This document shows, in pieces, positions 7,401-13,369 of a DNA stretch of 13,539 bases. How positions within the stretch are numbered: position 1 is the first letter of the stretch; every line of letters begins with the position of its first letter. The DNA is from Chlamydiota bacterium (lineage in GTDB: Bacteria; Chlamydiota; Chlamydiia; Chlamydiales; Waddliaceae), in NCBI GenBank assembly GCA_011065005.1, contig JAAKFP010000021.1, positions 1 to 13,539 on the forward strand, written 5' to 3'. The notes below the pieces were generated by a model that was not told the origin of the DNA, ran no database searches, and saw nothing but the letters and a program-made list of their open reading frames with translations. The position numbers and the translations under genes were made by a program.

Positions 7401-7819
7401 AAGAGACGGTGAAAAAAGAGAGTAAAATTTATCAATCGATGGGTGTTGTTTTACTGGGTAAAGCGTTTTTTGGGGGAGTATTTGAGAAATACCTTCAACT
7501 TGTAGAGTATGATAATGCCCAGTATGAAGTTGTCGAGAGTAAATTGCAGGTGAACTTTGATCCGAAAAAGGAAGCTGAAATCAAAAAGAGAGAGCAAGAA
7601 CTTATTGCCCGAATTGAAAATCAGATTCGCAAAATGGAAAAAGAAAAGTCGTTGCTCGAAGGAGAGAAGGAGTTGGCGAATTTGGACTACGAGATTCGAA
7701 GCTATACCAACATGCGTAATTCTTTCCTCTCTGGCTTTGAAGAAACCTTGCAGTTGAGAAAGCAGCAGCAACAGCTTTATGAGGAATATGTTAGAAAATT
7801 AGCTGTGCAAAGAGGATAA
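4412..7819 (+). CDS. Large seven-haem membrane-anchored cytochrome c with C-terminal coiled coil
   Basis: This 1135-residue protein has an N-terminal membrane anchor (about residues 7-27) and seven CXXCH haem sites, starting at Cys80, 187, 263, 300, 416, 627 and 827. The first three are spaced as in the DRC.SCH / GCTSCH / KC.QCH block of cytochromes next to planctomycete-type b genes, as I recall. Sites 4-7 look like class I cytochrome c domains with likely Met ligands: TSTMPNF after site 4, SLMPVMPF after site 5, GTPMPPWG after site 6, GTSMTPWG after site 7. Sites 6 and 7 look like a duplicated pair. About 120 residues are inserted between site 5 and its Met loop. Residues from about 905 to the end are charged, Gln/Glu/Lys-rich and mostly helical, suggesting a long coiled coil. 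It probably replaces cytochrome c1 and passes electrons from the Rieske protein to the cbb3 oxidase. GAGGAG at 4395-4400 is the likely ribosome site. Confidence 0.85.
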   Translation: MRGNWYQLSLIFLGIVVTALFGVFLYREIFPEYKIYQNTYVELEQLRSEYTGEKPPSFGTGIKQILLESDDKGPHTIDRCNSCHVALQFSHFSPTKIAKNVDGKIIYGEDGIPVQEPNEDYIWGELEQKVATLKEEGHLREAEKLEALKTAKVGDNDYDVTKVLRMHPLVGKETRPFQHHPIDEYGCTSCHSGNGRSVVTDRAHGPVFDEQYEEQFTGPKPQFTEPDPDNDPQFAKVFNHMPGHRLLFQTTPIYVGGLIQAKCVQCHQSSEGKTQEVVRKTGVSTKNYHRGRELYISQACYACHRIDNLTRGGVGPELTNIGEYYPWYIKEAMVWPKANLKTSTMPNFHLDHEELEDLMTFLLAQRGRGKSVSETSYRTALSEWEAGRKLPWEKPINPGKLLDLRYSMTVFAAEGCAACHRLKGFESNVGFRVEKEKPDFETLYKEREWFRDLFPETVIGSEVVEAIDVHASEIDRRIVDDVRADSLLEELEEEYPKLIESYYDNFKYALRAKNHLFAQNSEGKKEWNERVYRILMMYVQEYGLGRLICPRPNWSGIYRSDEWLIEHFRKPSRHTARSLMPVMPFDDSKFYALTYMLDELAKRNRDEVREIWDNRGFNPELAYQTHCSQCHGEYLHGNGPVAEWIYPIPKNLRNADFLRNFTRENVISSIVHGVKGTPMPPWGEVAEDKPFPPVLTENEITQLVDWLFSSLLGGTVIRSSEDVEKWQYDTEDVLEELKKEGNVLEPGELPEFLEIEDIKPDMSALPREEYYASLTPKVYGSEPKVEDVFDVSPNPIPGPEEHAYHIKKKYYTEENIRQGQQFFELNCAVCHGKEADGMGFRAGTMYDAKPRMLTNLHWIDTRDDLRLIRSIKYGVLGTSMTPWGDQTSSLQRLQLVIFIRSLSLEQQQRDDLFNAIYKVFDRADQVLDTARSFGYQTVNELKEQLAQASEQRAKLYEKVEKGTAQPEEALALYKQELDMSQQAKQHEETDHLLQEIKETVKKESKIYQSMGVVLLGKAFFGGVFEKYLQLVEYDNAQYEVVESKLQVNFDPKKEAEIKKREQELIARIENQIRKMEKEKSLLEGEKELANLDYEIRSYTNMRNSFLSGFEETLQLRKQQQQLYEEYVRKLAVQRG

Positions 7820-9241
7820 ATGCCCATGACAAAATATAACGATACACCCGTGAAATTGATGGTATACCCCTCAATCATCTTTATGGTGATCGGGATGGCT
7901 ATTGGGGTTTTCCTCTCCTTTAACACGTATCTCTTCCCAGACTATTTCTCCGGAGAATATATCCATTTTGGAAAGTTGCGTCCCGTTCATGTTCATAGCG
8001 TTGCTATCCTTTGGTTGTATTCTGTAAGTGTCGGGTTCTTTTATTATTTTGTGCCCCGATTGTGCGGTGTGCAGATTTGGAGCGCAAAAATGGCCTATTG
8101 GTCTGCGGGACTATGGTGGTTTTCTCTTGTCATCGCAGAGTTTTCCTACCCCTGGGGAACAAATTTTGGATGGGAATATGCCGAACTTCCGGATTGGGTC
8201 TGGTGGATTCCGACGAAACCACTCTTTGTTGTGGCATGGCTGCTTGTAGTCGTTAACATCTTTGCAACGATCGCCACACGTAAATACAAGAAAATGTACG
8301 TCTCTCTGTGGTATACAATGGGAACGCTCATATGGGGAACGTTTACCTATCTCGCAGGAAGCTATGCTATCAATTGGGTGCCGGGAGGGATTTCTCGGGT
8401 AAACATAAGTTGGTTTTACGTACATAACCTTGTTGGTTTAATTTTTACTCCCATGGGTTTAGCTACCGCCTACTACTTTTTACCGAAATTGGCAAACACC
8501 CCGATTTATAGTCATCGCCTCTCGATGGTGGGCTTTTGGTCTATAGCCTTCATTTATGCTTGGACCGGTGCACACCACATGATCCACGGTCCTATCTCAC
8601 AATGGCTACAAACGGTGGCGATTATTTTCTCCATTTGGCTCTTTATTCCCGTTTGGACTGTGGTTCACAACCTTTTCTACACCTTGCTTCCTAAGTGGAA
8701 AGAGTTCACACAAAGCACACCCGTTCGCTTTTTGATGATGGGTACAATGTTCTACTTCATTACGTGCATACAAGGCCCTCTGATGGCCTTACGTAATGTT
8801 AATGAAATCACCTCCAAAACCGACTGGATCATTGGCCATGCTCATGTCTCACTCTATGCGACGTTTACCTTTTTTGCTTTTGCCGGTGTCTACCAGGTGA
8901 TTCCTGTGATCACGAAAAAGCCGTTATGGTCAAAGGCTATGGCGGAGTGGCATTTTGCTTTAAATATGATTGGAAGCATCCCTTTTATGATTGCTCTTTG
9001 GATTGGTGGTTTTTACCAAGGGATGTTGTGGGCATACTGGGCTGATGGTACTACCTATGCAGAATTTCAAAATAATCTAAGTGTTATGCCCTTTTTGAAA
9101 ACAAACGCCCTCATGCACCCGTGGTGGGCAATGCGAGCCATTGGTGGTACGATCATCCTCATTGCGAATATTATTTTTTTGATCAACATCTTTAATACAA
9201 TCCTTCTGAAACCTAGAGAGAAAGAAGAGGTGGTGGCATGA
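7820..9241 (+). CDS. ccoN: cbb3-type cytochrome c oxidase catalytic subunit CcoN
   Basis: This 473-residue polytopic protein (about 12 helices) reduces oxygen at a haem b3-CuB centre. The low-spin haem ligand His57 is in RPVHVH. The CuB ligands are His202 (VHNLVG) and His252/His253 (GAHH). The cbb3-specific cross-linked tyrosine on helix VII is Tyr246 (IYAWTGAHH). The two haem ligands His340 and His342 are in IIGHAHVS. Spacings His202-Tyr246 (44) and Tyr246-His252 (6) match known CcoN proteins, so the site looks active. The gene abuts the multihaem cytochrome stop with no gap. A second ATG at 7826 has the better distance (9 bases) from AGAGGA at 7811-7816, so the true protein may be two residues shorter. 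It overlaps ccoO by four bases (ATGA). Confidence 0.95.
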   Translation: MPMTKYNDTPVKLMVYPSIIFMVIGMAIGVFLSFNTYLFPDYFSGEYIHFGKLRPVHVHSVAILWLYSVSVGFFYYFVPRLCGVQIWSAKMAYWSAGLWWFSLVIAEFSYPWGTNFGWEYAELPDWVWWIPTKPLFVVAWLLVVVNIFATIATRKYKKMYVSLWYTMGTLIWGTFTYLAGSYAINWVPGGISRVNISWFYVHNLVGLIFTPMGLATAYYFLPKLANTPIYSHRLSMVGFWSIAFIYAWTGAHHMIHGPISQWLQTVAIIFSIWLFIPVWTVVHNLFYTLLPKWKEFTQSTPVRFLMMGTMFYFITCIQGPLMALRNVNEITSKTDWIIGHAHVSLYATFTFFAFAGVYQVIPVITKKPLWSKAMAEWHFALNMIGSIPFMIALWIGGFYQGMLWAYWADGTTYAEFQNNLSVMPFLKTNALMHPWWAMRAIGGTIILIANIIFLINIFNTILLKPREKEEVVA

Positions 9242-10518
9242 GCGAAAATAATGAGCCCTTCATGCATAAAGTTGATGGTTCTGCGATTCTTACGTTTGTT
9301 GGAATCGTCTTCCTCTTTTCTTTTGCAGTGGTGATCACTCTTCTAGCTCCCCGCTACATGGATAAAACTTGGATGGAGCCAACAAGTTCTTATCAAGTGC
9401 AAATGTATGAAATTGCTGATCCAAATATTTATTTCAGCCGTTTGCGTAGCGATAGCACCGAGTTGCAGTCTGTGTATCACCTCAAGCAGGAGTATACTCT
9501 CCTAGCATTTCAAGAAGCGGAGGTTGTCCGTTTTGTTGCCCCTCCCGAGCTGCAAAAGTTTATCACAAAGTACCAAGACCCTAAACTCAGGCTGACTTCT
9601 CATCTCATGCTGTTGAGAAAACCGCAACCAGCAAGCTCTTTTAATGCTGTCGAGGCAGCTAATAGGCTTCGAGCCGATCTTCAAAAGCAGTGGGAAAAGG
9701 AGAACCCAAACTGGATAGAAGAAGGGCTACAGAAACCGGCGTTTGACATTCTAGAAGTTTTTGAGCCAATAGGAGAGGACGCTTTTGCTATCGCTCCAAC
9801 CGATCGTATTTTAGAGAACTGGACGGATAAGGACTATGTCATTCTCGATGAGGAAGTTAAACAACCTTACCATAGAGATTCTGGAGTTGTTTACGTAAAT
9901 AATCCGACAGAATATCGAGTTTCTTTTTTCTCCATAGGCCAAGAGGAAGGATGGAGCTATGATCCTGAGGGGGAATCCATAAAGGATCTCGCAGAGCTCA
10001 CAAGTCATCCTTTAGGCTTCCGCTCTAGGCAAGATCTCATTGAGTTTGGAGAGCATCTCTATGCTATTGAGGGGTGTTGGTACTGCCATACCGATCAAAC
10101 CAGAACGATTATTCAAGATGTGGTTCTTAACGGTTCTGAGTCGTATCCGGCGCCGCCCTCCTCTGCCAACGAATACATCTACCAGAAGATATCTTTTCCA
10201 GGAACACGGCGGATCGGTCCCGATGTTTCTAGAGTTGGAGTGAAAAGGCCCAGCCGCGACTGGCATCAGTCCCATTTCTGGTCTCCAAAGACTGCAAGTA
10301 GAGGGTCCATTATGCCTTCTTTTCAACACTTTTTTGATTACGATCCCCGTGGAACTTCCAGGAGGGAAACGGGAATACCCAATTATAAGTTTGAAGCGAT
10401 CTTTCAATATCTGATGACAAAGGGCACGCGGATTACTTCCCCAACAGAGGCTTGGTGGCTGGGAAAGGATCCTGTACAAACCAAAGAGATCATTGAAGGG
10501 AAGAAGAAAATACAATGA
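9238..10518 (+). CDS. ccoO: cbb3 oxidase monohaem subunit CcoO, enlarged by a large insert
   Basis: This 426-residue protein has one N-terminal membrane helix (about residues 17-37) and a single haem site CWYCH (280-284). Next come TRRIGPDVSRVG, SRDWHQSHFWSP and the likely Met ligand in IMPSF (Met359), the CcoO order. In ordinary CcoO the haem motif lies about 60-80 residues from the start. Here about 200 extra residues (roughly 60-265) with no Cys and no motif I recognise separate helix and haem domain. The C-terminus extends about 65 residues past the Met loop. The start overlaps ccoN and the stop overlaps the next small gene (ATGA at 10515-10518), so translation is probably coupled. It receives electrons for CcoN, probably from the seven-haem protein. 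Confidence 0.85.
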   Translation: MSENNEPFMHKVDGSAILTFVGIVFLFSFAVVITLLAPRYMDKTWMEPTSSYQVQMYEIADPNIYFSRLRSDSTELQSVYHLKQEYTLLAFQEAEVVRFVAPPELQKFITKYQDPKLRLTSHLMLLRKPQPASSFNAVEAANRLRADLQKQWEKENPNWIEEGLQKPAFDILEVFEPIGEDAFAIAPTDRILENWTDKDYVILDEEVKQPYHRDSGVVYVNNPTEYRVSFFSIGQEEGWSYDPEGESIKDLAELTSHPLGFRSRQDLIEFGEHLYAIEGCWYCHTDQTRTIIQDVVLNGSESYPAPPSSANEYIYQKISFPGTRRIGPDVSRVGVKRPSRDWHQSHFWSPKTASRGSIMPSFQHFFDYDPRGTSRRETGIPNYKFEAIFQYLMTKGTRITSPTEAWWLGKDPVQTKEIIEGKKKIQ

Positions 10519-10694
10519 TTAAAGACGGTATAGGGATATATGGCTGCATTTTGCACTATTCGATGCTGATCGCCATTGTTGGTAGTTCTTTTCTCATTTT
10601 TATTTATCTGTGGCGCAAGGGGCGCCTTGATATGGATGAGGAACCCAAATGGGAAATGATGAAGTTAGATGACGAGGAGGATTCTCATGAGTGA
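10515..10694 (+). CDS. Small single-helix protein, CcoS/CcoQ-like
   Basis: A 59-residue peptide starts at ATG 10515, overlapping the ccoO stop by four bases. It has one membrane helix (about residues 8-34), then WRKGRLDMDEEPKWEMM and an acidic tail. Position between ccoO and a CcoP-like gene suggests CcoQ. The tail, however, follows the same pattern as the CcoS-like protein at 2220-2357: R-x-G-x-x-D-x-x-E-x-x-K-[YW]-x-M, then acidic residues. It may be a second CcoS-type peptide. It is short, but its overlaps with both neighbours support it as a real gene. Confidence 0.7.
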   Translation: MIKDGIGIYGCILHYSMLIAIVGSSFLIFIYLWRKGRLDMDEEPKWEMMKLDDEEDSHE

Positions 10695-10914
10695 TCATGA
10701 TGAGGAACTTGAAAAGTATGGAGACCCAAGAATTGCTTCCGGCAATGCCAAAATTCCTGGCTGGCTGAAAGTCGTATATTTTTCCCTGCCAATTTGGGGG
10801 ATCATATGGCTGTTCCTCTATTGGAATGGAGTCTCAGGATGGCTGGACCGCGGACATTGGAATCAGCTGGAAAAAGCCGCCAACACCACCTACTCGGAAA
10901 GGACCGCTGAGTAA
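10687..10914 (+). CDS. CcoP-like N-terminal domain protein without haem sites
   Basis: This 75-residue protein starts at ATG 10687, overlapping the previous gene by eight bases. GAGGAGGA at 10676-10683 gives the ribosome site, which favours this start over an in-frame one at 10669. The segment YGDPRIASGNAKIPGWLKVV, then one membrane helix (about residues 27-46) and GVSGW, resembles the short N-terminal membrane domain of CcoP/FixP. The two haem c domains of normal CcoP (about 200 more residues) are absent; the stop is followed by non-coding sequence with no CXXCH. It may anchor or assemble the oxidase while the multihaem protein supplies the haems. It is the last gene of the operon. Confidence 0.7.
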   Translation: MSDHDEELEKYGDPRIASGNAKIPGWLKVVYFSLPIWGIIWLFLYWNGVSGWLDRGHWNQLEKAANTTYSERTAE

Positions 10915-11032
10915 AACGGCAGCCATTCCCTCTGAAAAATAAATATTACAGGACAGGCATGATAAACAGGATAAATGGGTAAAGAAATAAGTAATCTTAT
11001 CAGATAACGCTTCATAAGCAGGCTTGGGTGAA
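10915..11032. repeat. Spacer after the operon with a short-period repeat
   Basis: No gene is seen. At 10946-10976 lies a repeat of the TACAGGA...AAACAGGATAAA type, with roughly 11-base periodicity; I remember similar strings from many bacterial genomes. A related, inverted copy lies at 11724-11751 beyond the transposase. TAACGCTTCA at 11005-11014 is complementary to TGAAGCGTTA at 11066-11075 inside the left REP-like arm. No terminator with a T-run is visible after the operon. Confidence 0.5.
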
Positions 11033-11129
11033 GGCGCGGTAGCGCTGAAAGGTGTAAGCCCCCCGTGAAGCGTTAGCGGAACGGGGGGTAGATATCGAAA
11101 AAGGAAAAACAGCTGCGGCAGCAGCGCAA
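11033..11129 (+). repeat. Left REP-like arm
   Basis: The arm contains three potential hairpins: GGCGC/GCGCT near 11033-11046, CCCCCCGT (11059-11066) with ACGGGGGG (11081-11088), and GCTGC/GCAGC near 11112-11122. It is the inverted partner of 11602-11698. The G-rich hairpin is followed by TAGAT. It may act as substrate for the Y1 transposase and as an mRNA 3'-end stabiliser for the operon. Confidence 0.75.
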
Positions 11130-11133
11130 GAAA

Positions 11134-11523
11134 TTAATCTAACACAAACCGTTTATCATATTTTACATTCTGTCCATCTAAAAATTTGAGGTATTCCTCC
11201 TCGAAAGTCATTGTCTTATGATGTTCTTCCTGATTTTTAATGTAATTTTTCACCCCTTCTAACGAAGAGTAGCTCACCGTTAAAGATGCAAACCCCTTTT
11301 GCCATTCGAACTTGTCTAAGGTTGGATAATTTTTATTCGCCCATAGTGAAGAATGAGCTTTGACGTCTCTTATGAAGTGAGAATATTTATCTAAATTTGT
11401 CAAATACACCAATAGATGAACATGATCAGGCATTCCTCCTATTTCTAATAGGGTTCCGTTTAAATTTCTGACAATCCCTCCCATATATGCATATAAACGT
11501 GATTGTATTTCAGGGTTAATCAA
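11134..11523 (-). CDS. IS200/RAYT-like Y1 transposase, start codon uncertain
   Basis: The readable protein from a TTG at 11523 has 129 residues. It shows the HUH metal site as HVH (His34 and His36) in MPDHVHLLV and the likely catalytic Tyr94 in VKNYIKNQEEHH, the order of the Y1 transposase family, which cuts and joins single-stranded DNA. In the same frame upstream (11524-11574) the codons still read CKVHFSHLIWSTKRRQP, which is the conserved N-terminal strand of this family. No ATG, GTG or TTG precedes it before a stop at 11584-11586. The gene has either lost its start codon or uses a non-standard one, so it may be inactive. It lies between two REP-like arms. Confidence 0.75.
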   Translation of the reverse strand: MINPEIQSRLYAYMGGIVRNLNGTLLEIGGMPDHVHLLVYLTNLDKYSHFIRDVKAHSSLWANKNYPTLDKFEWQKGFASLTVSYSSLEGVKNYIKNQEEHHKTMTFEEEYLKFLDGQNVKYDKRFVLD

Positions 11524-11601
11524 CGGTTGTCGGCGTTTTGTCGACCATATTAGGTGGGAAAAATGAACTTTGCACGAATGGTGTTATGGGAATGTGTTTT
11601 G

Positions 11602-11698
11602 TTGCGCTGCTGCCGCAGCTGTTTCGTTTTTTTTAACATCTACCCCCCGTTCCGCTAACGCTACACAGGGGGCTTACATCTTACGGCGCTGCCGCGCC
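11602..11698 (-). repeat. Right REP-like arm
   Basis: This is the inverted copy of 11033-11129, without gaps and with 13 mismatches by my count. Its GGCGC-GGCA-GCGCC hairpin (complement of 11685-11698) is perfect where the left arm has one mismatch. The block GTTAGCGGAACGGGGGGTAG is identical in both arms. Confidence 0.75.
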
Positions 11699-11723
11699 TA
11701 AGCAAACGACGAAGATCGCAAAA

Positions 11724-11785
11724 TTTTATCCTTTCTATCCTTTTTTTTGTAAATTCTCATCCACACTCTGTGGGCTCTGTGGTGA
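11724..11785. repeat. Short-period repeats beyond the right REP arm
   Basis: 11724-11751 carries TTTATCCTTTCTATCC, the inverted relative of the AAACAGGATAAA repeat at 10946-10976. 11767-11782 carries CTCTGTGG twice with a 9-base period, related in style to the CGCAGAGA motif in the purine spacer at 3002-3018. No gene is seen in 11699-11806. No clear terminator for the minus-strand genes is visible; a 5-bp stem (CCACA/TGTGG, about 11761-11782) is too weak to call. Confidence 0.45.
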
Positions 11786-11806
11786 ATTGTGCAACAAGTG
11801 CGTCTA

Positions 11807-12748
11807 TTATTTCTCAGAAAGGGGGATCACGTCGGCGATATCTTCTCTCTTGTGGCGAAGCATCATCAGTCTGTCAAAGCCTACAGAGACGCCGCAACAA
11901 TCCGGTAGTCCTTTTTCCAGGGCTTTGATAAAAGAATCATCTATGGGAAGGGTGTCTTTACCTAGTCTCTCGCGGGTTGCATTGGAATGAATCAGACGCT
12001 CATGCTGCTCTTCAGAGTTGGTTAGCTCGTGGTAGCCATTGGCGAGTTCTACGCCCTGATAAAAGATTTCAAAACGCTCTGCAATCTCTTCTTCACCGCG
12101 CTTGCGTGTTTGTGCCAGAGCGGCTTGGGTTGCAGGGAAATATTGCACGACGGTGAGTCCTTTCTGTCCCAATTGAGGCTGAATGACGACACCTAAAATG
12201 ATATTGAGTAGAGCATCTTTTCCCTCTTCTTCAATATTTTGATAGGGATTAATTCCGCGCTCTTCAAGAAATTGCAGTAAGTCCTCCTCACTGGCTTGTA
12301 GGTAATCGATGCCAGCAAAACGCTTAAATGCATCACGATAAGTGACTTTTGAAAAAGGGACATCGCCGACAAACTCTTTAATAAATTCTATGGACTCCTC
12401 AATCATCGCAGAGAAAGGAACGTTTATGCGATACCATTCCACCATGGTAAACTCAGGATTGTGCTGCATGCTGCACTCTTCGTCTCTAAACACATGACAC
12501 AGTTGGAAAATGTCACTCATCCCTTCCGCAAGCAGTTTTTTCATACCATATTCTGGAGAGGCATGTAGATATTGAGTCGTTGAGGAGACACCATAGGCGC
12601 GAATGAGTTCGATATGAACATCGATAGAGGCAGACGGGCTCATAATGGGGCAGTCCACTTCTATGACACCCCTTTTACGGAAAAACTCCCGCGCTTTATA
12701 GAACATTTTAGCGCGGTCTTTAAGAATTTGTATTTTTTCCGGATGCAT
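11807..12748 (-). CDS. epmA: EF-P beta-lysylation enzyme EpmA (GenX/PoxA/YjeA)
   Basis: This 313-residue protein is a class II lysyl-tRNA synthetase paralogue without the N-terminal anticodon-binding domain, the mark of EpmA (about 325 residues in E. coli). The three class II motifs are visible: CPIMSPSAS (motif 1), FRDEE...HNPEFTMVEWY (motif 2) and GVSVGFDRLMML (motif 3). EpmA attaches (R)-beta-lysine to a conserved lysine of elongation factor P, which helps ribosomes through polyproline stretches. Its substrate gene lies directly upstream, with only five bases between the efp stop and this ATG, so the two are almost certainly one transcript. The aminomutase EpmB that makes beta-lysine is not in the window. 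Confidence 0.95.
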   Translation of the reverse strand: MHPEKIQILKDRAKMFYKAREFFRKRGVIEVDCPIMSPSASIDVHIELIRAYGVSSTTQYLHASPEYGMKKLLAEGMSDIFQLCHVFRDEECSMQHNPEFTMVEWYRINVPFSAMIEESIEFIKEFVGDVPFSKVTYRDAFKRFAGIDYLQASEEDLLQFLEERGINPYQNIEEEGKDALLNIILGVVIQPQLGQKGLTVVQYFPATQAALAQTRKRGEEEIAERFEIFYQGVELANGYHELTNSEEQHERLIHSNATRERLGKDTLPIDDSFIKALEKGLPDCCGVSVGFDRLMMLRHKREDIADVIPLSEK

Positions 12749-12753
12749 ACCTA

Positions 12754-13326
12754 CTAACCTGATACACGAGAAACATATTCCCCTGTACGCGTGTCAATTT
12801 TTACAATTTCACCTTCTTCAAGAAATATTGGCACTTGAACCTTGGCACCACTTTCCGTTTCTGCAGGTTTCATCACTCGACCGGAGGCAGTATCTCCGCG
12901 GAATCCTGGGTCTGTCTTAACAATTTTCATTTCCATGAATATAGGTGGTTCAATGGCGACCGGTTCACCTTTGTAGAATAGAAGCTCATAGACGGAGTCT
13001 TCCATCATCCATTGGATGGCGTCGCCTACATGTTCCAGGGAGATTTTCAATTGTTCGAAGGTCTTGTCGTCCATAAAAACAATACCGTCCTGCTCCCGAT
13101 AGAGCATGCGCATTTCGGTTTCTAGAATGTCGGCAACATCCATTTTTTCTCCCGACTTGAAGGTACGGTCAATGACTTTTCCAGAAAGGAGGTTTTTGAG
13201 TCGAACGCGGTTGAAGGCCTGTCCTTTTCCTGGTTTTACGAATTCGTTGGTCACAATCACATAGGGTTGACCTTCGATTTCAATTTTTAGGCCGTTTTTG
13301 AATTCATTGGTGCTAATCTGTGCCAT
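12754..13326 (-). CDS. efp: Elongation factor P
   Basis: This 190-residue protein (MAQISTNEF...) has the normal EF-P length of three beta-barrel domains. The modifiable loop KPGKGQAF places the target lysine at position 34, exactly as in lysylated EF-Ps. The C-terminus DTRTGEYVSRVSG is the family end. EF-P binds between the ribosomal P and E sites and relieves stalling at prolines. The start at 13326 is chosen because AAAAAGG lies 8 bases upstream; the in-frame ATG at 13332 is only 2 bases from it, and an extension to 13422 would add non-family sequence. The sequence looks, from memory, closest to chlamydial EF-P. epmA follows in the same operon. Confidence 0.96.
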   Translation of the reverse strand: MAQISTNEFKNGLKIEIEGQPYVIVTNEFVKPGKGQAFNRVRLKNLLSGKVIDRTFKSGEKMDVADILETEMRMLYREQDGIVFMDDKTFEQLKISLEHVGDAIQWMMEDSVYELLFYKGEPVAIEPPIFMEMKIVKTDPGFRGDTASGRVMKPAETESGAKVQVPIFLEEGEIVKIDTRTGEYVSRVSG

Positions 13327-13369
13327 AAACATTACCTTTTTCCGATGATTTTCGGTGTTAAGCGCACAA

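Larger units (their letters stand above)
11033..11698. mobile_element. REP-flanked IS200/Y1-type transposase locus
   Basis: The element comprises a minus-strand transposase gene between two inverted 97-bp arms (11033-11129 and 11602-11698). The arms align without gaps and match at 84 of 97 positions by my count. The layout, one Y1 transposase bracketed by inverted hairpin-forming repeats, is that of REP-associated tyrosine transposase (RAYT) loci. I found no target-site duplication. Related short-period repeats lie further out on both sides (10946-10976 and 11724-11751), also inverted. Confidence 0.75.

Noticed and set aside
11041..11129. CRISPR or tRNA-like structure in the GC-rich repeats
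   Set aside because: There is one copy on each side of the transposase, in inverted orientation and without spacers; this is a REP-type arrangement.
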